A DNA stretch of 43,339 bases, taken from Paulinella micropora (Eukaryota > Cercozoa > Imbricatea > Euglyphida > Paulinellidae). Numbering within the stretch: position 1 is the first letter of the stretch; each line of letters opens with the position of its first letter. The notes under the pieces were generated by a model. The model made no database searches. It was not told where the DNA came from and was given only the letters and a program-made list of their open reading frames with translations. The stretch covers positions 7,501 to 50,839 of the forward strand of contig WBZZ01001385.1 of NCBI GenBank assembly GCA_019918135.1, read 5' to 3'. The translations under genes and the position numbers were made by a program. Below, in pieces: positions 1 to 8,387 of this stretch.

Positions 1-480
1 AGAAAAATGCGATATTACGCTGTACTTGCTCTGTCATTCTGTATCTGCCTTGCGGTGCGGAGGCTGGGGAACCATCGGGTATGTATCTGAAACTCTGTGA
101 ACATCTGCTCCCAGCACCATGCAGTTGTTGCGGCCGTCATGGATCCTAGAAGTGTAATACGTGATATTATGTAATATTGTCATAATGTGTGAATATAGAA
201 CAAATGTATGATCATATTAGTATTGCTATATATGTGTGTTATGTTGTTTGTACCCTTTCCAAAGAAAAGAAAAGCTTCTCGTGTTGATATATCATCCCCT
301 TCCTCTGCATAGAAAATTGAAACTATGCAGAAGACGTAGAATTTTTCTCCACTGTATAAATAAAGACCGCCGTAGTCGTGTACCTACATGTATGATTGTA
401 TGCATGTGTGCATATATGTAATTGTATGTGACATTGTATGTATGTAGTCAACACAGTGACTGTACCATGAGACATTCATC

Positions 481-660
481 TTAGTGTATTTCCCGCTGGT
501 AGTCGGCGATGTAGGGCTTCATGATGGCTTGCAGCCCCTTGTGTCGCTCGTAGTCTTGCAAAGCCATCCTGTTTGCATCGATTTTTTTATCCAGCGCCGC
601 CAACCCTGCTGTATTTCCATCCTTTGCAAGCTGGATTTTTTCCTGCTTCCATGCTTCAAC
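481..660 (-). CDS. host gene, probable last exon
   Basis: The minus strand is open from an AG acceptor-like site at 661-662, preceded in transcript sense by AT-rich DNA, to a TAA at 481-483. It encodes a charged helical segment with the pattern AALDKKIDANRMALQDYE, which looks coiled-coil. Codon use and GC differ from the AT-rich viral genes further right. I do not recognise the family. Together with the open blocks near 1150-1371, 1565-1703 and 2027-2145 on the same strand it probably forms one multi-exon nuclear gene. Exon limits are inferred from splice-like dinucleotides only. Confidence 0.4.
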   Translation of the reverse strand, partial: VEAWKQEKIQLAKDGNTAGLAALDKKIDANRMALQDYERHKGLQAIMKPYIADYQREIH

Positions 661-663
661 CTT

Positions 664-665
<2 letters not shown>

Positions 666-718
<53 letters not shown>
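666..718. repeat. (AT)n microsatellite
   Basis: Uninterrupted TA dinucleotide run inside probable intronic DNA. Long YIYIYI open frames across it are artefacts of the repeat. Confidence 0.95.
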
Positions 719-722
<4 letters not shown>

Positions 723-791
723 AATTTTGCCGCGACCGCCGCGACCGCCGTGACTGTGCCAATATATCGCGGCATGTAGGTAAATTACATG

Positions 792-860
792 TGCGCCGCC
801 AACCCTGCTGTATTTCCATCCTTTCCAAGCTGGTTTGTTTCCTGCTACCATGCCTCAACC
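792..860 (-). pseudogene. duplicated, broken copy of host exon start
   Basis: This is the second tandem-unit copy of the first ~23 codons of the exon at 481-660. In the same frame it has a TAG at the codon after the VEAW-like start, so it cannot be read as an alternative exon in that frame. Confidence 0.45.
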
Positions 861-862
861 TT

Positions 863-863
863 T

Positions 864-926
<63 letters not shown>

Positions 927-929
927 TAT
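863..929. repeat. (AT)n microsatellite, second unit
   Basis: TA run with a few interruptions in the second copy of the 199-bp tandem unit. A shorter TA run follows at about 1070-1101. Confidence 0.95.
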
Positions 930-1149
930 GCTCGCGGCAAATTTTGCCGCGACCGCCGCGAGCTCCGCGAATGTGCCAATATATCGCTGCATGTACGTAA
1001 ATTACATGTGTGTGGTATGTAGACGACGCTCTCGGTGCTCGTAGCGGTCGCAGCAAAAATTTGCAGCGTGTATATATATATATATAGTATATATATATAT
1101 AATATTGCATGCATGTATAATATATGTCTATGCATTTATTATAAATGAC

Positions 1150-1371
1150 CTCAGCCGCAATCTCGGCACCAATGATACATGGTTCGCAGTACTTGGGGTG
1201 TCGCTGGATTTGCCAAATCATGAGGCATTTCGCCTTGATGATTCCCAGGATCTGCAAAAAACCTTCATAGCTTCGGCAGGTGAACTTTGGGAGCGTGGAC
1301 TCTGCGACTCTGTACTCCGCAGATCTCTCTTCCGTCATAGTTATGGGTGCCTCCAGTTTTTCGATTAATTC
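1150..1371 (-). CDS. host gene, probable internal exon
   Basis: The minus strand is open across about 74 codons, starting after an AG acceptor-like site (1372-1373) with a LIEKLEAPITMTEE-like sequence and running to a GT at 1148-1149. It includes a run rich in Cys and Ile (KAKCLMIWQIQRHPKYCEPC). I do not recognise the family. The donor GTCATT is weak, so the 3' limit is uncertain. Likely part of the same gene as the other host exons. Confidence 0.4.
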
Positions 1372-1381
1372 CTAATACACA

Positions 1382-1556
1382 TTCAACCCACATACATACA
1401 TACATATATAAATACATACATACATACATAAATGCATACATTGTGCATGCATGCACACATACAATGATACATACATATTGCAAACATACATACATATATA
1501 CATCTACAAACATATGCATACATAAATACATGCATATATGCATACATATGCATAGT
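1382..1556. repeat. (ATAC/CATA)n microsatellite region
   Basis: Degenerate four-base repeats (ACAT, ATAC, GCAT) fill this stretch between two exon-like blocks. Probably intronic; no coding signal. Confidence 0.85.
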
Positions 1557-1564
1557 ATTACATG

Positions 1565-1703
1565 CATGTATTCCTTGTGACTCTGGTACTGCTTGCGCCA
1601 GTTCACAAAAAGCACTAAGTTTTTCTGCATGATGCTGAGCCTCTTGCCCTGTTTCAGTTTGTCAGTGTATTCTGACACTCGCTCTTCATGCTTCGAGGAT
1701 ATC
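1565..1703 (-). CDS. host gene, probable internal exon
   Basis: About 46 codons open on the minus strand after an acceptor-like TTCAG ending at 1704. The product is charged and helical, with a hydrophobic/aromatic end (NLVLFVNWRKQYQSHKE). The probable donor is the GTAATA near 1558-1564. Family not recognised. Confidence 0.4.
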
Positions 1704-2026
1704 CTGAATAACCCAAACACGTTACAAAAAAAAATCACACATCAAATATTGCACATATTATTATATAATGAATGAATGCGGTCTATGCATTCATCCATGC
1801 TATAATTCATAATTGGAAGCTTGCTGATGCACAATTCAGCGTTGGCGATGCATGTGGCATTTTGCGGAATCATCTGCCGTGAATCTATGCATCCATGCAC
1901 AAACAAGTACCGGTACCTGTGCAAGACACCGAGGATAATGCTGTGTTCCCAATACAGATACCGTAGGTAGAATACAATTTTCCCTCTGAAATGTAGCGAT
2001 AGTTGGACTAAGCTCCAGATCTGCTT

Positions 2027-2145
2027 TCCAGTAAAATCTCCAAAGTATCTGAGGAGGCAGCCACCTCTTCAATGCTGATGTTGGGGGCTTTGGATGCAGC
2101 TAGCTGCCTTGGCAGTTGGAACATCTCTAGCGAAGCTTCTAGTTG
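2027..2145 (-). CDS. host gene, probable upstream exon
   Basis: Open minus-strand block preceded by a good pyrimidine-rich acceptor (CTTTCTGTTCCAG, ending at 2146). It encodes about 40 residues starting QLEASLEMFQLPRQLAAS. This is the most convincing acceptor of the four host blocks. The donor side is unclear. Between this block and the one at 1703 I see no further coding signal. Confidence 0.4.
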
Positions 2146-2278
2146 CTGGAACAGAAAGCCAAAAAGAAAGAATCATTGTGGCACGCTGCATATAAGTGCA
2201 ACCACTGACATCACGAAATGAGTAGTATAGGGTCGCACTTTGGCACGGATCTTCAGTGCAGTTTCTCTACAGAAACCA

Positions 2279-2640
2279 CACTAAGAGCCGTTATTGTGTT
2301 TTGAGGCTACCTATTCTCTCTAAGTTCAAAACAACAATTTCATTAAAATCTCTCTTATTATGAATTTCGTTCTATTTTTCTTCGTGGATTAGACTTTCAG
2401 TCATTGTGCGCCACTGCGCCAGCGCACTAGCGCCGTGGCGACGAGGTGGATTTTTTTACCAGAAATTCTCAGTCAAAAAATATAACATTGTGAGAAGTGT
2501 TTTTCCACTAAGAGCCGTTATTCATTATTTCGTCTATTTATAACAAATACAGACAGACAAAAGAAAGAAAAACTGCTACCTTTAAATAATTATTAATGTG
2601 TTATAAATTTAATTCCATTTAAGGATATGAATTAATAACA
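2279..2640. mobile_element. probable left end region of element B
   Basis: Composition changes here from host-like DNA to AT-rich viral DNA. CTAAGAGCCGTTATT occurs twice, at about 2281-2295 and 2509-2523, with a GC-rich block (about 2400-2450) between. No gene is visible. An AG start inside this repeat would fit a Polinton terminus, and the first gene of element B starts at 2649. The opposite terminus lies outside the window, so the boundary is an inference. Confidence 0.4.
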
Positions 2641-2648
2641 CATATAAA

Positions 2649-3001
2649 ATGGCTGACATTCCACAGAAAATCAACAAGGGAGGTGTATATGTTATGAACA
2701 ACGATGCATCCCCAAGAGTAGTTGTAAGGTGGGGAGAGCAAAACAAAATCAAAGTTAAAAATTTTTGTATAAATGGAAAAAGAAATAAGGAACAAGCCTT
2801 AGAGGAAGCAAACAAGTTTTATGAAGAAAACATAAAACCTAAATACGAAATTTGGAAAAAATACAATGATGAACGAGTGAAGCAAAATAAACAACAATAC
2901 AAAAATGAATGGAATAAGGAATGGATGAAGAAAAAATTTATATGTGAATGTGGTGAAGAGACAACAAATGCTTACAAAACAATACATCTTTTATCAAGCA
3001 A
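2649..3001 (+). pseudogene. element B zinc-finger gene, 5' part, interrupted by element A
   Basis: ATG at 2649 opens a lysine-rich protein with a helical middle (residues ~45-95) and a CxC zinc-finger start (CECGEE, residues ~99-104) followed by an H. At 2996-3001 the reading frame meets AAGCAA and then element A's terminal repeat, which supplies a stop after two codons. The same frame resumes at 39561 (or in the inverted copy at 21031 going left), where the second His of this finger and a complete second CxC...H...H finger are encoded. The intact protein would have had two tandem short zinc fingers, a type common among small giant-virus proteins and probably nucleic-acid binding. The interruption is direct in sequence; the function is inferred. 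Confidence 0.85.
2996..3001. repeat. target-site duplication AAGCAA, left copy
   Basis: AAGCAA immediately precedes the AGTAAT start of the left terminal repeat, and the same six bases follow the right terminal repeat at 39555-39560. A 6-bp duplication is the size generated by Polinton integrases. Keeping one copy restores the zinc-finger reading frame. Confidence 0.9.
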
Positions 3002-3196
3002 AGTAATATAATATACTTTTTTAAGGTCATTTTTCGTGCCTCAAAATGACGCTTTAAAAAAAGAATTCGCCTTCCAGCGCTATCTCCCGCACAATCAATA
3101 CAAGAGCATAAAACACCCTAAAGAGCCCTATATCTCTATCTCCAACTAGTTGGAGATTTACACGTTGGAGATAATCCGCGCGAGCGCCTAGAGAAA
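3002..3196. repeat. terminal inverted repeat of element A, left
   Basis: Matches 39359-39554 in inverse orientation over ~195 bp with only a few differences (for example GCGCGAG versus GCACGAG). Begins 5'-AG, as Polinton termini do. Contains a perfect 20-bp palindrome at 3138-3157 and a second half copy (TTGGAGAT) just inside. In a protein-primed linear virus these ends would be the replication origins. Confidence 0.9.
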
Positions 3197-3264
3197 CCAT
3201 ATAAATAAAAAGAAAGATTATCTTATTAATATAAATAAGTCAATTTTGGACAAAATAGACTTTG

Positions 3265-3495
3265 ATGGATACTCGCAAACAGAAGAGAGCGGAATATGTA
3301 AAGGAAAGAAGAAAGCAGAAATACACATGTGTATGTGGTAAGGTAATAGGGATATATGCAAAATATCAACACGAAAAATCAGACTTTCATAGAGATTTTT
3401 TCGCAGAGAAAGAAGAGGTTATGATAGGCGGACATAAGGTTATTCGTATAACTCGTAGAAGGGATGACATTGAAAGATATTACAAAAACAATTAA
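3265..3495 (+). CDS. small CxC...HxxxxxH zinc-finger protein
   Basis: A 76-residue basic protein. Residues ~22-41 form a short zinc finger with the pattern YTCVCGKVIG...YQHEKSDFH, that is two Cys separated by one residue and two His separated by five. This layout recurs in small proteins of giant viruses and of this element's relatives; the role is unknown but nucleic-acid binding is likely. First ATG chosen; it lies ~70 bp inside the left terminal repeat and heads the rightward gene set leading to PolB. Confidence 0.7.
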   Translation: MDTRKQKRAEYVKERRKQKYTCVCGKVIGIYAKYQHEKSDFHRDFFAEKEEVMIGGHKVIRITRRRDDIERYYKNN

Positions 3496-3541
3496 TTTTT
3501 ATTTAAGGAATAAATCATTATGACTATATAAGAGTAATAGG

Positions 3542-3763
3542 ATGCCAGCACGAAGGAAGTATAACACAGAAGAAGAAAGGAAAAAGGCTCATTCAATTTC
3601 TTCTGGTAAGTATGCCAAGAAGAAACCTGAGATATATAGAACCTCTAGTAAATCATATTATGAAAAGAACAAAGAAAAAATATTAATAGCGCGGAAAGAG
3701 AAAAGAGCCAAAATGAAGGAAGATAAAAGAATTCTTAACGATGAATTACATATTAAACAATAA
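3542..3763 (+). CDS. small basic protein (EERKKAH...YYEKNKEKI type)
   Basis: A 73-residue, strongly basic, helix-forming protein with the repeated short pattern Y-x-K-x-K-(P/E)-E. The EERK...YYEKNKEKI arrangement is frequent in small nuclease-associated or DNA-binding proteins of giant viruses. No catalytic motif is visible. It sits between the zinc-finger gene and a Cys-rich gene, with short intergenic gaps on both sides. Function not assigned. Confidence 0.6.
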   Translation: MPARRKYNTEEERKKAHSISSGKYAKKKPEIYRTSSKSYYEKNKEKILIARKEKRAKMKEDKRILNDELHIKQ

Positions 3764-3765
3764 TA

Positions 3766-3789
3766 TATCTTTACGATATAATCATTATG
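3766..3789 (+). promoter_or_regulatory. candidate promoter motif CTTTACGATATAATCATTA
   Basis: The 19-bp string CTTTAYGATATAATCATTA occurs directly before the ATG at 3787 and again at 4332-4350 upstream of PolB. A weaker form (AAATCATTATGACTATATAAG) precedes the gene at 3542. The recurrence before consecutive rightward genes suggests an early-type promoter for the replication gene set. Confidence 0.5.
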
Positions 3790-4266
3790 ACGCACAACAA
3801 CCGAACTTATTGGTCATATAATGATTTGACTTTACATATTGATTATGAAAAAGGGAAATATTTTTCAAATTTAATCAACGCGATTAGACTTATCGCTCCA
3901 GATGGTAAATGGAATACAAACGATTGGCGGGTTATAGGGTCGTTAAATGATGGTTCTGAAAATAAATGCTGTTGCTCACACGAAATAACAAAAAACTATG
4001 TCATAAAACATAAGCGCAGTGGGGAAGAAATGGTTATAGGTTCTGAATGTATTAAACGATTTGACAATCCAGAAATGAATGAAGAATTATCGTTGCTTGC
4101 CCGTATGAGAGAAAATTCAAACATTAAATTCTGTTATCTTTGCGAAAGCAAAAAAGCGATTTCAAGAACCATAGTGGCTAAATATCCAAACAGGGAACGT
4201 TATTTTCATAAAAAATGTATGATAAAAGAAATAAGAGGACGACACACGATACTTATTGATTTTTGA
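3787..4266 (+). CDS. Cys-rich zinc-ribbon-like protein
   Basis: A 159-residue protein. The middle (residues ~60-98) has a CCCSHEI...Y.I.HK.SGEEMVIGSECIKRF pattern, and the C-terminal third has a CYLCES...FHKKC pair that could bind a second zinc. This two-part arrangement is familiar from giant-virus and virophage proteins of unknown function. The ATG lies immediately after a candidate promoter. Intact in this window (single copy). Confidence 0.7.
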   Translation: MTHNNRTYWSYNDLTLHIDYEKGKYFSNLINAIRLIAPDGKWNTNDWRVIGSLNDGSENKCCCSHEITKNYVIKHKRSGEEMVIGSECIKRFDNPEMNEELSLLARMRENSNIKFCYLCESKKAISRTIVAKYPNRERYFHKKCMIKEIRGRHTILIDF

Positions 4267-4331
4267 ATAACTAGTTTAAATGATTTCAATTTTTTATAAT
4301 TATTTAATTTCCATTTAAAGAAATAATGTTC

Positions 4332-4350
4332 TTTATGATATAATCATTAA
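4332..4350 (+). promoter_or_regulatory. candidate promoter motif upstream of PolB
   Basis: CTTTATGATATAATCATTA, one base different from the copy at 3769-3787, lies 50 bp before the PolB start. An AT-rich TTTTAGTATTTTATATTT follows, resembling the divergent fibre/acidic-gene promoter. Confidence 0.45.
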
Positions 4351-4400
4351 GAAAATTTTTTTAGTATTTTATATTTCCCAATAATATAAAACTAAAATAT

Positions 4401-7400
4401 ATGCCACCACCATTACCAACATCATCAAGACCAGACAAAAATGTAATTGATTTGTTGAAGGCTAAGGCTCGCAACAAGGTTAAGGTTGCCGAACTATTAG
4501 CATCCAAACAGAAACTCAAAGAGACTAAAACCAGAGAAAACAAAAGGGAATTTAAAGTAGTAGAGTTAAAATCTAGGCGAGACAATAGATTAAATTCTCT
4601 TACATACGAGAAGCAAGGATTAGACATAAACTTTTATGATACTGACGCATTAGAGCGAGAGGTTCTACTTCCTATACTATTAGATGCGAAAAGAAATGGT
4701 ATGACAGGAAATGCTGACGTTCATATTACTATAACCTACATAACAGACCACGAAGAATTAAATAGATATTATAAAAAGAAAACATTTAATTCGTTTCAAA
4801 TAAAAAACTATGACGATTTTATTGAAATGTTGAATGAGTTTAACATAAGCAACATTGAAGCGTCTGGACTAGGTTATGAACGGATTATTGAATACGTTAA
4901 GGTAGTAGTAGTTCAAGAAAACGGAGGCGGTTGTTATGAAGGAAAAAACAAATGTAAAAAAACAATATCGGATGAAAATATATTGATATCTCCCGCCAGC
5001 AAAAATAATAATTGTTTATTCTTTCTCTGTTAAGGACATTCTTAATATGCCACTCATAAACAGGAAAAGATGTAATGATATTAGAGAACAATTCAATCTT
5101 TCTAACGATTGCCATATACCATTCTCTACCGCCGTAAAAATCCTTAATACTTTGATAAAGGATGGAAAGACATACGAAATAACAAATGCCTTAACAAGAG
5201 AAACTATAAGCACGAATAACATCGGAGAAGAAGCAGACATTATGATTTATTTAGAGAACAACCATTATTTCGGACTAACTAAAAGATATAAACAAAAATG
5301 TGAAAAGTGTTTAAAGAAATATGTTAAGAAGCACACTTGTAATCCAAAAATGATAAATTATGTTAATAGAAAAATTTTGAAGAACGGACGAAGACATTTG
5401 ATAACAAAATTCGAGAAGGATAAAATTAATAACAAAGATGAAGTTATTCATTACGTCCTAGAAACTTTTAGAAATAACACGCTCGCTGACGGCTTTGATA
5501 TTCACGACTGCTATATAGTCGGATATACTCAAGGGACTGAAGGATTTAAATATTTCGCTGGTAAAGATTGTGTTTCTAAATTTCTTGACTTTGTCTTGGA
5601 GAGAGGTCAAAAATTAACAATAGAATGGGGTAATAGAATGCTTCATAATCCAGTCAAGAAAGTAGCAGGAGTAAGAAAGAAGAGAAACAAAGATGAAGAA
5701 GCACCAATTTTATATGTGAATGGTTTTAACGGGGCGAACTTTGACCACTACTTCATTAAACAGGAATTAATAAGAAGAGGTATCAGACCAAAATCACATA
5801 TGATTAATAACGGCTCAATAATCTCTTTACAATTTGAAAATATCAAAATGTGGGATATGTGTAAGCATACTCAGGGGACGTTAAAAGAAAACTTAGAAAA
5901 TATGAAATGTAAAACTCTTAAAGGAGATTTTGACCACGACAATGCTTCTACTTGGGAAACAATGAGCGAAGAGTTAAGGAATAAGTGTCTTGAATATTTG
6001 AAGTGTGATGTTATGGGGTTAAAAGAGTTATACGACAAAATAAACACAGAGATATTTGAAAAACACTCAGTGAATTTAACTTCATACATTTCAACTTCAA
6101 GTCTTGCTTTCAATATCTGGAAGAAAATGATTGATGGTAAGCACGATGTAAGACTCCCAACTATTGAACAAGAGAAGGCGTTTAGAAAAGCGGTTATAGG
6201 GGCAAGAACATATCCAAGCAAAAAAAGATTTATTTCAAAACAATACAAGGACTACTTAGCGGGAAAAATCACGTTTGACGAATTAACCGATTATTTAGTT
6301 GATGCGGATGTCGTATCTTTATACCCAACAGCGATGCTTAATTTATTCATGGTTGGAGAAATTAAACAGGCTATCGCACCATTTGATTATAATAATCTTC
6401 CTATCGGTATTTACAATGTTGATTATATCTCACCAAAAGACATATTACATTCAAGAATAGGACAGAGAAATAAAATGGGCTCATTAAAGTGGAATTTAGC
6501 GGATATGAAAGATCAATGGCTCACAAGTGTTGATATTGAAGATATGATTAAGGAGGGCTACGATATAACAATTCATAAAGGATACTATACAGAGGAGGCA
6601 GAACCAGTTTTCAAAGAATACATACTGGAAATGTTTAAGGCGAAAGAAAATAGCGAAAAAGGCACACCGCAATATTTACTAGCCAAACTATTTATGAATT
6701 CGTTATACGGAAAAATGATACAGCGACCTATCCCCACAGAAGCAGAATATATTAAATCAAATGAGGAGTATTGGAAATTTTGGACGAAAAACTATATATC
6801 TGATGTGGTTGAATTCAAAGATAAAGACGGAAACAAACTATGGTACGTATCTGGAATTCCTAGAAATGAAGTAATAATTGAAGAGAGTATTACAAAGCCT
6901 TCTCATTACGGGGCTTTCATTCTAGCATATAGCAGGCGCATTATGTATAACTACATAAAAGAGGCTAATCCAAATAAAGACATAGAAGCCGACTTCTATT
7001 ACACCGATAACGATAGTTTAGTGTTGCATGCGAGGTTCTCCAAACTAATAACAACACTTGGAGATAAATCTCTCGGAGGAATAACAGATGACGTAGGAGA
7101 TTGCTGTAAGATAATAAGAGGAATATGGATTGCTCCTAAATTGTATATGTTAGAATTTACAACAAATGAAGCATTTCTCCCTTACCTTACTAAGAATGAT
7201 TTGAAACATAAAGACAAAGGAGTTCATATAATTGAATGCTACGAAAACGATGGAGTAAAAAAGAGATACTACCACCTTAGAGGTAAGTGGTTGAATTCAA
7301 AGGGGCTAAATCCAGAAGTATATGAAAAGATTGATTTAGGTGTAAGCATTGAAAATGTTAGAGATTTTCAAATGAAGAAAATTCATTTATCACGAAATAG

Positions 7401-7536
7401 CAAACAGCAAAACATTAACCATTTCAGCATAGTTCATACTACAAACATAAAAAAGAAAGTTAATGATAATAAATGGGGCGGACGTGAGTTTATCAACGAA
7501 AATGATAGTATTCCTTATGGATATCAAAGACGTTAG
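4401..7536 (+). pseudogene. polB: protein-primed type DNA polymerase B (frameshifted)
   Basis: Two overlapping frames together make one polymerase. The first (4401-5033) carries the N-terminal region ending in SPASKNNNCLF, typical of the start of Polinton PolB; one extra base near 5015-5030 then shifts the frame, and the rest is read from the frame of 5047-7536. Counting from M at 5047: exonuclease II FNGANFD (~227-233), exonuclease III YLKCDV (~317-322), polymerase motif A DVVSLYP (421-427), motif B KLFMNSLYGK (~547-556) and motif C YTDNDSL (~652-658; the common form is DTDS). The exonuclease I block reads HYVLETF, with Val (codon 5455-5457) where the catalytic Asp is expected. It would replicate the linear element from its ends. 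The single frameshift could be a sequencing error. Confidence 0.92.
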
Positions 7537-7558
7537 AAACAATAGCGCAATTCTAAAA
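7532..7558 (+). terminator. hairpin at PolB 3' end, partial two-stem motif
   Basis: TTAGAA and TTCTAA arms flank a loop containing AGCGCA. The right half (AGCGCAATTCTAAA) is identical to the right half of the element at the penton gene start, so this looks like a reduced relative of the gene-junction motif placed over the PolB stop codon. Confidence 0.45.
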
Positions 7559-7614
7559 TATCAATTAAATAATTAATTTTTTTCAATAAATTTTTTACCA
7601 CTCTATATATACCA

Positions 7615-7902
7615 ATGACTACCCTAACCAGACTATGTGAGAAGTTTGAGAAACTCTCTATTGAAAATAAAAAAGAAATATTTTCTCTTACCGATGTTAA
7701 AAAGATAATTACTGACGAAATCCAAATGATTGAAAAGGCACGGGCAGGCAAGCCAAAGGATACTTTTCCATTTGGTAAGTATAAAGGTAAGAAAATTCAA
7801 GATGTAGCAGTTATTGATAAGCCATATCTTGAATGGGTTATGAAACAGCCTTAATTTGAGAAATTTACAGACATTAAGGCAGAAGTAAAAAAATATATTT
7901 AA
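7615..7902 (+). pseudogene. FGKYKGK-domain (DUF3820-like) protein, stop-interrupted
   Basis: Residues ~50-80 read FPFGKYKGKKIQDV...DKPYLEWVMKQP, the small domain found in DUF3820/exonuclease X C-terminal families and in giant-virus proteins. A TAA (7852-7854) falls exactly where the neighbouring paralogue has Tyr in QQPYF, and the same frame then continues with a matching tail to a second TAA at 7902. A single-base change of a Tyr codon explains the stop. The truncated product lacks only the last ~15 residues and could still fold. Confidence 0.65.
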
Positions 7903-7930
7903 TAAAAATAACATTACATATTATATATCA

Positions 7931-8368
7931 ATGACTGACCTGAGCACCAAACAGGACTACTTAAATGAAATTGAAAAATGGAACCTTGACAGCGAAGTTA
8001 AGAAACCCACTATTAAATGGACTAAACCCGACATTGTTTCTTTCTATGAGCAATACAAGCCCAATGTTGGGATTTCCAACATAGATGATAATGTGAAAGT
8101 ATTTATTCCTTTAGAAATCGTGTTGGACGAAGAGCCGAGCACACCTTTTAAGGAGACTGATTTAAAAGAGACTGGAATTACAGAGATGGGTGAAGAAATA
8201 GCACAAAGTAAAGCAGACATTTTTCTTCAATATGGTAAGTATAAAAAAATGAAAATTGAAGATGTTGCTAAGATTGATAAACCATACCTTGAATATTCAA
8301 TTCAACAACCTTATTTTAATAACAAAGATGCGGTAAAAAATATTTGTGATGATTTTTTGCTTCAATGA
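7931..8368 (+). CDS. FGKYKGK-domain (DUF3820-like) protein, paralogue
   Basis: A 145-residue protein whose C-terminal ~45 residues (LQYGKYKKMKIEDVAKIDKPYLEY...QQPYF) repeat the domain of the gene just upstream. The N-terminal ~95 residues are a different, acidic region. The pair looks like a tandem duplication with one copy extended. In other viruses this domain accompanies nucleases, but no nuclease residues are visible here. The stop lies 20 bp from the convergent stop of the next gene. Confidence 0.65.
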   Translation: MTDLSTKQDYLNEIEKWNLDSEVKKPTIKWTKPDIVSFYEQYKPNVGISNIDDNVKVFIPLEIVLDEEPSTPFKETDLKETGITEMGEEIAQSKADIFLQYGKYKKMKIEDVAKIDKPYLEYSIQQPYFNNKDAVKNICDDFLLQ

Positions 8369-8387
8369 TCCTCAATAAAGTTGGCGA

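Larger units (their letters stand above)
594..1010. repeat. tandem duplication, period ~199 bp
   Basis: Two consecutive units (594-792 and 793-1010) each contain an exon-like piece, an (AT)n tract, a GC-rich CCGCGACCGCCGCGA-type stretch and the end sequence AAATTACATGTG. The second unit differs by point changes and a longer AT tract. Part of the last host exon has thus been copied together with its upstream intron-like DNA. Confidence 0.7.

Noticed and set aside
666..718. CRISPR-like regularly spaced repeats.
   Set aside because: Only microsatellites are found; there is no repeat-spacer structure anywhere in the window.
666..1556. Long open frames with YIYIYI or HTYIYKY repeats.
   Set aside because: They are translations of (AT)n and (ATAC)n microsatellites.
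7852..7854. Alternative genetic code with TAA as a sense codon.
   Set aside because: MCP, ATPase, penton and others end normally, and the three internal TAA codons replace different residues (Tyr at 7852, Ser in the fibre, Lys in ATPase copy 1), which fits point mutation better.
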